From positions 63,053 to 107,814 of the forward strand of contig JAGXKW010000002.1 of NCBI GenBank assembly GCA_018334995.1: a stretch of 44,762 nucleotides of DNA, read 5' to 3'. The position numbers were made by a program, and so were the translations under genes. Each line of letters begins with the position of its first letter. The stretch's first letter is position 1. Under the pieces are notes generated by a model. That model had not been told where the DNA came from and did no database searches. It was given only the letters and a program-made list of their open reading frames with translations. This document shows positions 9,812 to 18,357 of the stretch, in pieces. This stretch comes from Wenzhouxiangellaceae bacterium. Its GTDB lineage: Bacteria; Pseudomonadota; Gammaproteobacteria; Xanthomonadales; Wenzhouxiangellaceae.

Positions 9812-12800
9812 TCACTCATTGTTCGCACATCTCCCCGGGCTGGACAAACGCAACAGTTCCCGATCGACGTTAACGCTTGCATCGAGCGGCGGCCGGGCGA
9901 CATAGTCGCTGACCTCGCGCACCGTATCGGAATCGATGAACGCGCGTTCCAGGGTACCGACGACTTCCTGAGTGATCGGCACCTGCTCGCAGTATATGCA
10001 CCAGCCCCGGAAATCGAGCACTTCCATCTGATTCCCGCCCGGCAGCGTCGCCGGAAGTTCCTCGTCAGCAAGCACCCAGCGCGGTTCGTTGGCGTCATCG
10101 TAGTAATAGCGGATCCAGGCTTCGCTGGAATCGGTGATCAGCAGGGTCACGCCCTCGCCGGACGCATCGAGCGAAAACCAGTGCCCGAGCAGCGGGGAAG
10201 GATCCGGACCGATCGTCGAAACGGTCGGGCATGTCCGGCCGTTGACCGGCCCGAACATTTCCGCACCATGATTGCCGTTCAGACGCCAGGCGTACATGAA
10301 ACGGTCCTCGGCAATGGCGGTGATCTGGACTTCGCCGACGGCCTTCAGCGATGAACGCTCGCCGTTGCTGGTCGAACGAAACAGCGCGGCCTCGAAGAAC
10401 GCACTGCCGTCATCCGGCACGGTATCGGTGATATAGAACGTCGGCGAACCGTCTTCATCGTAGGTATACCAGAGCGCGAACCGGCCGCCACCGCCGACCT
10501 GCCACTCGACGCCCTGGCGAATATCAATGTCGCGGTTCAGAACCGTCCACAGGCCCAGTCGCGGTACCGGCGGCGTGCCGGCCTGCGCGCGTACCGCCGC
10601 GGCCGTGACGTCGACCCGGGTTTCGTCCGGGCCGGCGTTGTCCAGCACTACGAAATAACGCCCGCTTTGAGGATTGTCCACGCTTGCCGTCCAGCCATCT
10701 CCGGTCTGGTCGGCCTGGATCTCGATCGCCGCCGGCGCCGGCGGCGTCAACGGCACGCTGTCGGCCAGTTCGTCAAAACCGCGACGGCGGATCGTGACGT
10801 CTGCAATGCTGCCCTCGACAACGACATCCAGCGAAGCCATGCCGGGAGGCACGTCGATGTAGAGTCGGTCGTGAACCGCGCCGGCCGGCAAGACAACCGG
10901 CTCGGGCCGGTCATTGAACAACGCGGTCTCGGCCGGCGTGTTTTCACCGCCGCGCGTCACGCGCAGCGGCACCAGGCCGATATCGGCCGACTTGTCCGGT
11001 GCGCTTGCCACGCCGATCACGCCGCGCCAGCGCTCGCCGCGCAGCATTGCCGGCTGGTCCCAGTAAACGGGCACCGTGAGCGGTCCGCCCGGATGCGCGC
11101 CCGGCGCGGTCACGACCAGGCTGGGATCAGCCTGTTCACGAAATACCGCGAACTCGAACGGTACCCGATCCGAGCTGCCCGAGCCGGTGAAGCTCTGAAC
11201 GTGTATCCACCAGGTGCCGGCCTGCGGGAATTCGATCTCGCACTTTTCGATTTCGTCGGGCGAGATCGATTCGCACACGACTTCGGCCGCCTCCGCCATG
11301 CCGTCGCCGTTACGGTCACGACCCACGAAAAGGTCGATATCCGGCGCGGTTGAGGCGAAAGTTTCGGCAAGCAGCAGCATCGAATCGGGCGCCACTTCGA
11401 CCAGCTCGGTGACGGTGCCGTCGGAAGCGTCGAATGGATCGCCGTTTGTCGGATCCGGCGCCAGCGAAGGCTCGCGCCGGGTCGGGCGCAACAGCGGGCT
11501 GGTCCGGATCACCAGCTCGTCGAGGTCGACCAGTTCCGGAATAGTCAGCTCGTCGCGACCTCGACTGGTCTGCGTAACGAAGCTCTGCTCCCCGGGCGCC
11601 TCGCCGGCGGCGATGAACGCCCCGACCGGCAGCCGCTGCGTGGCAAGCGGACTGGAATCGGGATCGAGCACTACGCTGCCGGCAGCCCATTGACCGAAAT
11701 CGATCGATCCGCGCGATATCCGGATCTCGATTTCGCGCACCTCGCCGGCAGCCAGGTCCAGCGAAGCCGGACTCACATCGATATCGAGATCGCCTTCGGC
11801 GCTAATGCGCCAGCTACCGCTTTCCAGCGCCCGCACCGTGCGCGTGAAGGTGCACTCGCCGACGCAGTTGTTGCTTGAGATGCCCGGCAGGTTGAGTGCG
11901 CCCGGATCGCCGCCCCGGAACGGGTTGGCATCCAGGAAATCGTTCTCGGAGACGGGCAGGTAAAGCCCGATGCGCGCGGCCTGGTCGACCTGGACACCGC
12001 CCGCGCCGCGATCGGGAACCCGCGCCTCGGAATCGTCGGCGTTGCGCACCTTGGCCGCGACGGCGGTGGTCTCCAGCGCCGAAATCACCTCGTCCACACC
12101 CCAGGCCGGATTGGCCGAACGCACCAGCAGCGCCGCGCCGGCCACGTGCGGCGACGACATCGAGGTGCCGGTCAGGAACAGAATCTGGTTGGCGGCCTCG
12201 GAAGAAGGACCGTCGGCGGCGTCGTTGATGTCGGTACCGGCGGCCAGGATGCTGCTGCCCGGGGCCGTCACGTTGGGCTTCATCACGTCGGGCGCTTCTT
12301 CGGCCGGGCCGCGCGAACTCGACTGCGCGAGCCGGCCCGCGGCCTGCGGATCGACGAAACGCTGGGTGCCGGTAAGACGTCCCTGGTGACCGCTTCCGAA
12401 AGCCAGCCAGTCGCGCAGCCGGTCGCCTTGAGCCTGGCCCACGTGCGTGGCCGGAAGGCAGTGCTCATCACTGACCGTGCTTTCGCCGTCCAGATCGGTG
12501 TTGGCCAGAATCATGCCGGCTGCACCGGCCAGCTCGACGTTCTTGCCTTTCTCGATTCGACCGTATTCGCCCCGGTCGCAGACCACGATCTGGCCGTCGA
12601 AGGTGTCCGGCTCGAACGGGTTGCTGGCACCCGTGTTGTCCCCGCATGCAGGACCAAGCTCGGGCGGTCCGTCTCCACACAGCGCGTTCCCGAAGTCGCG
12701 GGCGTGCACGATGGGCAGGATGCCGGTGCCGTCGGTCGTGCCTTCCCCGACCAGTTCGCCCAGCGCAAACGTGCCGCCGCTGACGTCGACCAGGCGGTTG

Positions 12801-13984
12801 GCCAGGATCCGGCCGTGCTCGGCGTTGGCCACAGCCATGACCCAGGGCACGTTGGCCGGACTGTTGACCGTGCCGTCGGCCGGCCCGTCGTTGCCGGCCG
12901 ATACCGCCGAGACGATCCCCGCTTCGCGCAGGTTCAGGAACAGCCGCTGGTTGCCCCGTTCCGCGTCCCAGGGATTGAACGCCTCGCCCCCGATCGAAAA
13001 ATTGACGACATCGACCTCGTCCTCGATGGCCTGTTCCAGTGCCGCGGAGGTCGCCGTCCCGCGACAGATGAAATTGCCGGCCGGTTCGTCCGGGTCGGCC
13101 TCGCACGCCTTGTACGAGATGAAGCTTGCGCGCGGCGCCACGCCGGAGGTCTGGAATGGAATCGGACCCGTGCCGAAGTTGAGGTTGAACGCCAACGGCA
13201 GCCCGACGGCGGTCGACGCCACGTGCGAACCGTGGCCGTCCGGGTCGAACCCGTTGGTGTTCTCGTCGGTGAAGTCATAGACCCCGATCAGCTTGTCGCT
13301 GCAAGGGATGTCCAGGGCCTGGTCGTTGCACAGCCCGAAGAATTCGCCGCGCGGGTTGGTCAGCGGCAGATTGGCCTGGGCGACGTCGAAAAAGATCGAA
13401 TCCCAGTTGACGCCGGTGTCGACGACGCCGAGCACCGTGCCCTCGCCGCGGGTCGCGTCGACCCCGTCGGTCGCACCGTTCCACAGCGCCGGCGCGCCCA
13501 TCCATTCCGGGCCGGCGTCGGTATGCACGCGCTGGATGAAATCGGGCTGAATCGAACGCACGCCCGGCAGCGATGCAAGCCGCCGCGCTTCCGCCGGGCT
13601 CATTGCGGCCGCAAAGCCGTTGCGCAGATGCCGATAGACGAACCGGGGCTGGATCATCAGGCCCAGGTCGGATTCGGCCCGTGCCAGCACCTGGCGGCGC
13701 TGCCCGTCGAGATACGCGGCATATTCACGCACCGCGGTCGAGTCGGGGCGCAAGCGTTCGGCCCCGGTTGACGCCGGCGCCGTGGCCCGCATCGGCTTGC
13801 GCGTTTCCGAAGCGCTGGTCGTGACCTGTTGCGGCACGCCGCCCCTGAACTGGACCGTGGGCGCGTCCTGCAACTCGACGATCCACATCGAATCGTCGAC
13901 GGTCGGCGCCTTCGCCCAGAGCGAGCCGGAAACCGCCGCGGCGCCGATTGCCAGTACCAGGTGCCGATAGAACGTTCTCAACAT
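9812..13984 (-). CDS. secreted subtilisin-family (S8) serine protease with PA domain
   Basis: 1390 residues from the ATG at 13984; a TTG 24 bp upstream is a weaker alternative. A signal peptide covers about residues 1-25. A propeptide-like region runs to about 155. The S8 domain follows with Asp189 (VVDTG), His251 (GHGSH), oxyanion Asn365 (SAGNDG) and Ser608 (GTSMSSPH). A protease-associated (PA) domain with several cysteines is inserted at about 430-530. After about 690 come beta-sandwich regions of the kind found in large extracellular subtilases. The C-terminal 270 residues hold two related modules, each with a Gly-Leu/His-Trp start and an aromatic-rich core. It is probably exported for extracellular protein degradation. 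The gene lies in line with gor and rsfS but is functionally unrelated to both. Confidence 0.93.
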   Translation of the reverse strand: MLRTFYRHLVLAIGAAAVSGSLWAKAPTVDDSMWIVELQDAPTVQFRGGVPQQVTTSASETRKPMRATAPASTGAERLRPDSTAVREYAAYLDGQRRQVLARAESDLGLMIQPRFVYRHLRNGFAAAMSPAEARRLASLPGVRSIQPDFIQRVHTDAGPEWMGAPALWNGATDGVDATRGEGTVLGVVDTGVNWDSIFFDVAQANLPLTNPRGEFFGLCNDQALDIPCSDKLIGVYDFTDENTNGFDPDGHGSHVASTAVGLPLAFNLNFGTGPIPFQTSGVAPRASFISYKACEADPDEPAGNFICRGTATSAALEQAIEDEVDVVNFSIGGEAFNPWDAERGNQRLFLNLREAGIVSAVSAGNDGPADGTVNSPANVPWVMAVANAEHGRILANRLVDVSGGTFALGELVGEGTTDGTGILPIVHARDFGNALCGDGPPELGPACGDNTGASNPFEPDTFDGQIVVCDRGEYGRIEKGKNVELAGAAGMILANTDLDGESTVSDEHCLPATHVGQAQGDRLRDWLAFGSGHQGRLTGTQRFVDPQAAGRLAQSSSRGPAEEAPDVMKPNVTAPGSSILAAGTDINDAADGPSSEAANQILFLTGTSMSSPHVAGAALLVRSANPAWGVDEVISALETTAVAAKVRNADDSEARVPDRGAGGVQVDQAARIGLYLPVSENDFLDANPFRGGDPGALNLPGISSNNCVGECTFTRTVRALESGSWRISAEGDLDIDVSPASLDLAAGEVREIEIRISRGSIDFGQWAAGSVVLDPDSSPLATQRLPVGAFIAAGEAPGEQSFVTQTSRGRDELTIPELVDLDELVIRTSPLLRPTRREPSLAPDPTNGDPFDASDGTVTELVEVAPDSMLLLAETFASTAPDIDLFVGRDRNGDGMAEAAEVVCESISPDEIEKCEIEFPQAGTWWIHVQSFTGSGSSDRVPFEFAVFREQADPSLVVTAPGAHPGGPLTVPVYWDQPAMLRGERWRGVIGVASAPDKSADIGLVPLRVTRGGENTPAETALFNDRPEPVVLPAGAVHDRLYIDVPPGMASLDVVVEGSIADVTIRRRGFDELADSVPLTPPAPAAIEIQADQTGDGWTASVDNPQSGRYFVVLDNAGPDETRVDVTAAAVRAQAGTPPVPRLGLWTVLNRDIDIRQGVEWQVGGGGRFALWYTYDEDGSPTFYITDTVPDDGSAFFEAALFRSTSNGERSSLKAVGEVQITAIAEDRFMYAWRLNGNHGAEMFGPVNGRTCPTVSTIGPDPSPLLGHWFSLDASGEGVTLLITDSSEAWIRYYYDDANEPRWVLADEELPATLPGGNQMEVLDFRGWCIYCEQVPITQEVVGTLERAFIDSDTVREVSDYVARPPLDASVNVDRELLRLSSPGRCANNE

Positions 13985-14034
13985 GCCTTCACCATTGATT
14001 GGGATCAAGATTTCAACTGATACGCCGTCGCCGG

Positions 14035-15390
14035 TTAGGCGACCGGCTCGCGCATCGTGACCAGTTCCTCGGCGCTGGTCGGATGTATGCCTATAGTGCG
14101 ATCAAAGTCGGCCTTGGTCAATCCGGCGCGCACCGCCACCGCGAAGCCCTGGACGATTTCCGCCGCGTCGGGCCCGACCACGTGCAGGCCCATGACCCTA
14201 TCACTTTGACCGTCGACCAGGATTTTCATCAAGGCTTTCTCGCTACGGTCGCTCAAGGTGTATTTCATCGGCGTGAACTCGGACCGGAACACGCGAACGT
14301 GCTCGCACTGGGTACGCGCCTCTTCTTCGGTGAGCCCGACGCTGGAAGAAGGCGGCTGGCTGAACACCGCCGAAGGCACGTTCGCGTGATCAACGGGTCG
14401 GTCCATGCCGCCGAACTGGGTGTCGGCAAACGCATGGCCTTCCATCAGCGCGACCGGTGTGAGCGCAACCCGGTCGGTGACGTCGCCGACGGCGAAGATG
14501 TTGTCGACCGAAGTGCGATTGTACTCGTCGACCACGATCAAGCCCTTGGGCCCGGCGGTCACATCGGCGTTCTCCAGGCCCAGCGACCCGGTATAGGGAT
14601 GCCGGCCCGTGGCAAAAAGCACGACGTCGAACTCGCCGTCGGTACCGTCGGAAAACGTCACCTGGCGCCGCCCGAGACCGCCTTCCACGATGCGAATCGG
14701 ATCATTGCTGTAATGGAACTGAACGCCGCGTCCCAGCATGCCGGCCTCCACCACACGCCGGACGTCGGTGTCGAAGCCGCGCAGGATGCGCTCGCGCCGG
14801 TAATTGAGCATGACCTCGGCGCCCAGCCCGCGGAAGATTCCCGCGAACTCGACGGCGATATAGCCGCCGCCGACGACCAGCACGCGTTCCGGAAATTCCG
14901 GCAGATCGAACGCGTCGTCCGAGACGATGCCGAGTTCGGCGCCCGGAATATCCAGTCGATAGGGGCGCCCGCCCACGGCAATCAGGATCTTTTCGGCGCT
15001 GATCCGCCTGTCGCCGACCTGCACCGTGTTGCGGTCGAGCAGCGTCCCCCGCCCGCGGTGAAGCTCGACCCCCGCATTACCGAGCAGCCGGCCATAGACC
15101 TGCTCCAGGCGGGTGATCTCCCGCTCCTTCGCTGCCACTAGATCGGGCCACGAAAACGCCGTGTCGCCGACGCTCCAGCCGTAGCCGGCGGCGTCTTCGA
15201 ACGCCTCGCCGAACTGGCTGGCAAATACCAGTAGCTTTTTGGGCACGCAGCCGCGGATCACGCAGGTCCCGCCCAGCCGCGACTCTTCGCACAAGCCGAC
15301 GCGGGCGCCGTAACCCGCCGCGATGCGGGCCGCCCGAACACCGCCGGAGCCGCCGCCGATCACGAACAGGTCATAGTCGTAATTTGTCAT
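14035..15390 (-). CDS. gor: Glutathione-disulfide reductase
   Basis: 451 residues. The N-terminal FAD-binding motif GGGSGG starts at residue 12. The redox-active disulfide is Cys43/Cys48 in GGTCVIRGCVPKK. The NADPH-binding GGGYIAVEFA region lies mid-protein and the C-terminal His436-Pro...Glu441 forms the active-site dyad. The CVIRGC form and the YRRERILRGFD segment after the NADP fold favour glutathione reductase of the alphaproteobacterial/plant type over mycothione or trypanothione reductases. It reduces GSSG to GSH with NADPH in the cytoplasm. It is divergent from the DUF3293-ccm operon; TTAACC/TATTGT elements about 45-75 bp upstream could be its promoter. Confidence 0.92.
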   Translation of the reverse strand: MTNYDYDLFVIGGGSGGVRAARIAAGYGARVGLCEESRLGGTCVIRGCVPKKLLVFASQFGEAFEDAAGYGWSVGDTAFSWPDLVAAKEREITRLEQVYGRLLGNAGVELHRGRGTLLDRNTVQVGDRRISAEKILIAVGGRPYRLDIPGAELGIVSDDAFDLPEFPERVLVVGGGYIAVEFAGIFRGLGAEVMLNYRRERILRGFDTDVRRVVEAGMLGRGVQFHYSNDPIRIVEGGLGRRQVTFSDGTDGEFDVVLFATGRHPYTGSLGLENADVTAGPKGLIVVDEYNRTSVDNIFAVGDVTDRVALTPVALMEGHAFADTQFGGMDRPVDHANVPSAVFSQPPSSSVGLTEEEARTQCEHVRVFRSEFTPMKYTLSDRSEKALMKILVDGQSDRVMGLHVVGPDAAEIVQGFAVAVRAGLTKADFDRTIGIHPTSAEELVTMREPVA

Positions 15391-15551
15391 CAGTCAAGTC
15401 GCCGAATTCAAGCCAAGTACAATAGCGCGGGTAAAATGGCCGGGTTAAAATGAAGTCTTCGAAAGGGGATTCCGAAACGCTATCCCGGCCCCAGACCATC
15501 GCGGCGATGGATTGTAGCCGATCCGCCCGTACCGACCGTGACCGGAAAACC
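15391..15551. promoter_or_regulatory. divergent gor / DUF3293-ccm promoter region
   Basis: This 161-bp gap separates divergent genes and is A+T-richer than its flanks. On the plus strand TACAAT (15418-15423) and two TAAAAT hexamers further on each differ by one base from the -10 consensus. On the minus strand TATTGT overlaps the same spot, with TTAACC about 18 nt before it. The -35 matches are poor on both strands. No strong operator-like repeat was seen. Confidence 0.3.
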
Positions 15552-16031
15552 ATGCAAAATCTCGCTAACGCTCCTGAACCTTCCGACCCGTTGATCGCCG
15601 CATTCGCGGCGGCCGAGTACAGGGTCGACACCGGCGCAACTTCGCTCACCGTCGAGCTCGGCAGTCCGTCGCCGGCGCTGGATCGTCTGCTCGACGGCAG
15701 ACCCTGGGCCATCATCACTGCGCACAATCCCGATGGCCGCCTGCAGTCAAAAGCACGCAATGCGGCTGCGCATCTGCAGCTGGATCAATGCCTGGGCCGG
15801 GTCAAGGCGGCAGTCTGCCTGCCGGCGTGCAATCGCGACCGGTCCGGGAAATGGCCCGACGAACCCGGCTGGCTGTTCACCCCGAACAGCATGGCGGACG
15901 CGGATCGACTGGCCCGGCGCTTCGGCCAACGCGCCATCGTGGCCGGCGGCGATGGACAGCGCGCGGAATTGCGGGTCTATGACACCGGGAGCACTTCGCT
16001 GCCGGATTTCGCCCGGGCCGTGCGCTCGTGA
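15552..16031 (+). CDS. DUF3293 domain-containing protein
   Basis: About 159 residues from the ATG at 15552; in-frame ATGs at 15450 and 15507 would add poorly conserved-looking sequence. The core WAIITAHNPDGRLQSKARN, with a downstream Leu-rich helix and a GLFTPN-like turn, fits DUF3293, a small cytoplasmic family of unknown function. Its stop overlaps the GTG start of ccmA, so it is translationally coupled to the cytochrome c maturation operon and probably shares its promoter. A role in c-type cytochrome assembly is suggested only by this position. Confidence 0.75.
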   Translation: MQNLANAPEPSDPLIAAFAAAEYRVDTGATSLTVELGSPSPALDRLLDGRPWAIITAHNPDGRLQSKARNAAAHLQLDQCLGRVKAAVCLPACNRDRSGKWPDEPGWLFTPNSMADADRLARRFGQRAIVAGGDGQRAELRVYDTGSTSLPDFARAVRS

Positions 16032-16633
16032 GCCTGCTGCTGGAAACGAGCCGTCTTGAGTTCCACCGCTATGGCCAACCGGTCTTCCGGCCGCTGGAAC
16101 TCGACCTGCAGAGCGGCCGCGCGATCGTGCTCACCGGTCCCAACGGCGTCGGCAAGACAACGTTGCTGCGCCTGCTGGCCGGCATCCTGGCACCCGTGCG
16201 CGGCAGCCTGAAGCATCACGGCGAAATTGCGTTCGTCGGGCACCTGCCGGCGATCAAGGGCGATCTCACCTGCCGCGAGAATCTTGCCTACGAACGGCAC
16301 GTCGGGCCGCCCGGGCTGGACATGGCCGAGGCGCTCGCCCGGGTCGGACTCGCCGGGCTCGGTTCGCGACCGGGACGCGCGCTGTCGGCGGGCCAGAAAA
16401 GGCGGCTGGGACTTGCCCGGCTGCTGGTCCGCGAAACGCCGACATGGCTTCTCGACGAACCCTACGCCAGCCTCGACGACGCCGGTTGCAGCGTGGTCGA
16501 CGAATTGATAGGCGAGCATCTCGACGACGGCGGCGGCGTGGTCCTGGCGACCCACCAGCGTCATCCACGGGTCGACGCGCAGCGACTCGACAACATCACG
16601 CTCGAATTCGCGCCGGTGAGGGACGCCTCATGA
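16028..16633 (+). CDS. ccmA: heme exporter ATP-binding protein CcmA
   Basis: 201 residues, the short form typical of CcmA. Walker A is GPNGVGKT (37-44), the ABC signature LSAGQ is at 119-123 and Walker B TWLLDEP is at 139-145. Its ATPase activity, with CcmB and CcmC, releases heme-loaded CcmE from CcmC for delivery to the CcmFH ligase. The start is GTG at 16028, overlapping the preceding stop (GTGA). ATGA then links it to ccmB. It is the first gene of a complete ccmA-to-ccmI set. Confidence 0.96.
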   Translation: MSLLLETSRLEFHRYGQPVFRPLELDLQSGRAIVLTGPNGVGKTTLLRLLAGILAPVRGSLKHHGEIAFVGHLPAIKGDLTCRENLAYERHVGPPGLDMAEALARVGLAGLGSRPGRALSAGQKRRLGLARLLVRETPTWLLDEPYASLDDAGCSVVDELIGEHLDDGGGVVLATHQRHPRVDAQRLDNITLEFAPVRDAS

Positions 16634-17310
16634 TCGAATCCAGGACCCACGCGGCCGCCGCGCTCTTCCGCCGCGACATGAAACTGGCGTTCCGGCGCCT
16701 GGGCGAATCCCTGCTGCCGCTGTTCTTCCTGTTCACCGTGATCGTGCTGATTCCGCTCGGCGTGGGCCCGGGCCCGAATCTGCTGTCCCGGATGGCGCCC
16801 GGCATGGTCTGGGTCGCCGCCCTGCTGGCCAGCCTGCTGGCGCTGGAACACCTGTTCCGGCCCGATCTGGAGGACGGTACGCTGGAGCAGTGGTTCGTCG
16901 GCGAGCGGGCGGTCTATGCCCGCGTGATGGCGCGCCTGCTGTCGCACTGGCTGGTCACGGGCCTGCCGGTCATCGTGTTTTCGCCACTGGCCGCCGAGAT
17001 GCTCAATCTGCCCCGGCACGCCCTGGGCACACTGATCGTCAGTCTCGTCATCGGCACGCCGGCGCTAAGCCTGCTCGGCGGCCTGGCCGCTTCGCTCACA
17101 CTCTCGACCCGGGGCGCAAGCGTCCTGTTGTCGATCCTGATCTTTCCGTTGATCGTGCCGCTGGTCATCTTTGCCACCGGCGCGGTCTCCATGGCAGCCG
17201 ACAGCCTGGATCCCGGCGCGCATCTTGGCCTTCTGGCTGCCTTTACAATATTGAGCCTGACACTGGCTCCGATCGGAATTGCCGCCGCCTTGAGGATGAA
17301 CCTGGAATGA
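16630..17310 (+). CDS. ccmB: heme exporter membrane protein CcmB
   Basis: 226 residues with six predicted membrane segments. The N-terminal RDMKLAFRR cytoplasmic helix, the LEHLFRPDLEDGTLEQW loop and the FPLIVPLVIFATGAV segment are CcmB hallmarks. It is the membrane partner of CcmA in the CcmABCD complex that supports heme loading of CcmE. Start and stop overlap ccmA and ccmC respectively as ATGA, so the whole complex is translated as a coupled unit. Confidence 0.96.
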   Translation: MIESRTHAAAALFRRDMKLAFRRLGESLLPLFFLFTVIVLIPLGVGPGPNLLSRMAPGMVWVAALLASLLALEHLFRPDLEDGTLEQWFVGERAVYARVMARLLSHWLVTGLPVIVFSPLAAEMLNLPRHALGTLIVSLVIGTPALSLLGGLAASLTLSTRGASVLLSILIFPLIVPLVIFATGAVSMAADSLDPGAHLGLLAAFTILSLTLAPIGIAAALRMNLE

Positions 17311-18065
17311 TCTGGAAAACGCTGAAGATCTGGTTTCACAAGCTCGGCTCGGCGCCGAGCTTCTATCGCTTTGCCCGCGTGGTGTCGCCGTGGCTGTGGT
17401 TCGGCTTTGCGGTCACCGCGGCCTACGGGCTGTACCTGGCGTTGTACGTTGTCCCGCCCGACTACCAGCAAGGCGACAGCGCCCGGATTCTGTACATTCA
17501 CGTTCCCGCCGCCTGGCAGGCCATGTTCATTTACCTCGTAATGACCATCCTGGCCATCATCGCGCTGATATGGCGTATCCGGCTGACCGAGATCCTGGCC
17601 ATGTCGTGCGCCCCGATCGGGGCCGCGCTGACGCTGGTATGCCTGGTGACCGGATCGCTTTGGGGCAAGCCGATGTGGGGCACGTGGTGGGAATGGGACG
17701 CGCGCCTGACCTCCATGCTCGTGCTGCTGTTCATCTATATCGGCATCATGGGCCTGTACGCCGCATTCGATGACCGCCGCAAGGGCGCCCGGATCGCCTC
17801 CGTTCTGATCATTGCCGGTGCAGTGAACATCCCCATCATCCATTTCTCGGTGGAATGGTGGAATACGCTGCATCAGGGCGCGACAATCAAGCTCACCGGC
17901 GAATCCTCGATGGATCCGTCCATGCTGCCGCCGTTGATCTGGATGGTGATCTCGACCAAACTGTTCTTCGGCGCCGCCCTGCTCGATCGCGCGCGCAATG
18001 AACTGTTGGACCAGGACCGGTCAAAGAAGTGGGTGGCCCGACAGGTGCTCGAAACCAGTTCATGA
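17307..18065 (+). CDS. ccmC: heme-handling protein CcmC
   Basis: 252 residues with six membrane segments. The tryptophan-rich WWEWDARLTS motif binds heme, and the flanking periplasmic histidines appear in YIHVPAAW and in the IIHFSVEWWNTLHQG loop. CcmC attaches heme to the active-site histidine of CcmE on the periplasmic side. The ATG overlaps the ccmB stop. The stop overlaps the ATG of a 43-codon ORF that separates it from ccmD. Confidence 0.96.
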   Translation: MIWKTLKIWFHKLGSAPSFYRFARVVSPWLWFGFAVTAAYGLYLALYVVPPDYQQGDSARILYIHVPAAWQAMFIYLVMTILAIIALIWRIRLTEILAMSCAPIGAALTLVCLVTGSLWGKPMWGTWWEWDARLTSMLVLLFIYIGIMGLYAAFDDRRKGARIASVLIIAGAVNIPIIHFSVEWWNTLHQGATIKLTGESSMDPSMLPPLIWMVISTKLFFGAALLDRARNELLDQDRSKKWVARQVLETSS

Positions 18066-18193
18066 CCGAACTTGATTCAGCGCAATGCAGGCCCGGTAAC
18101 CCCGGGCTAGGATTTCCGAGCCTGGAAATTTCGCGTGGGAACGCCAACGCGCCCGTGAATATTCAACCGACAAATACAGAGACGTCGACATGA
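18062..18193 (+). CDS. candidate 43-residue ORF filling the ccmC-ccmD gap
   Basis: The 124-bp space between ccmC and ccmD is occupied by one open frame. Its ATG overlaps the ccmC stop (ATGA, 18062-18065) and its stop overlaps the ccmD ATG (ATGA, 18190-18193). The peptide starts MTELDSAQCR and ends NTETST. It is hydrophilic, rich in Pro, Asn and Thr, has one Cys and has no membrane segment or signal peptide. I recognise no family. The same coupling style is used across the rest of the operon, which argues for translation. A G+C hairpin (18091-18096/18102-18107) lies inside it. It may only serve to couple ccmC to ccmD, whose own ribosome site is weak. Confidence 0.45.
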   Translation: MTELDSAQCRPGNPGLGFPSLEISRGNANAPVNIQPTNTETST

Positions 18194-18357
18194 TTCCGGA
18201 ACTCAGTCACGCATCCTATGTATGGACCAGTTATTCCGTCTTCGGCGTGATCGTGGCCTGGCAGTTCATCCAGCCACTGATCCGCCGAAAACGCCTGGTC
18301 GATTCCATGCTCGAGGCTGAAGCCGAACGCCGTGCCGCAAGGAGGAACCAGCAATGA
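18190..18357 (+). CDS. ccmD: heme exporter protein CcmD
   Basis: 55 residues, too short for many gene finders. It has an N-terminal periplasmic stretch containing SYVWTSYSV, one membrane helix (about residues 15-30) and a basic Arg/Lys-rich cytoplasmic tail (IRRKRL). This is the classic CcmD plan; it holds CcmE to CcmABC and is needed for release of holo-CcmE. Its stop overlaps the ccmE ATG by ATGA. No good Shine-Dalgarno precedes its ATG (only a loose AGAG), consistent with coupling to the upstream small ORF. Confidence 0.93.
   Translation: MIPELSHASYVWTSYSVFGVIVAWQFIQPLIRRKRLVDSMLEAEAERRAARRNQQ

Noticed and set aside
12146-13771. 541-codon plus-strand open frame opposite the subtilase
   Set aside because: It mirrors the codon bias of the real gene on the other strand. 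The subtilase has signal peptide, triad and PA domain; the antisense product has nothing recognisable.
13985-14008. TTG start for the subtilase eight codons upstream
   Set aside because: The ATG at 13984 gives a better signal peptide and has a GGTG/AAGG stretch upstream; the TTG adds only polar residues.
18091-18107. GCCCGG/CCGGGC hairpin in the ccmC-ccmD gap as a terminator
   Set aside because: No T-run follows, it sits mid-operon and inside a coupled small ORF, and the downstream ccm genes need expression.
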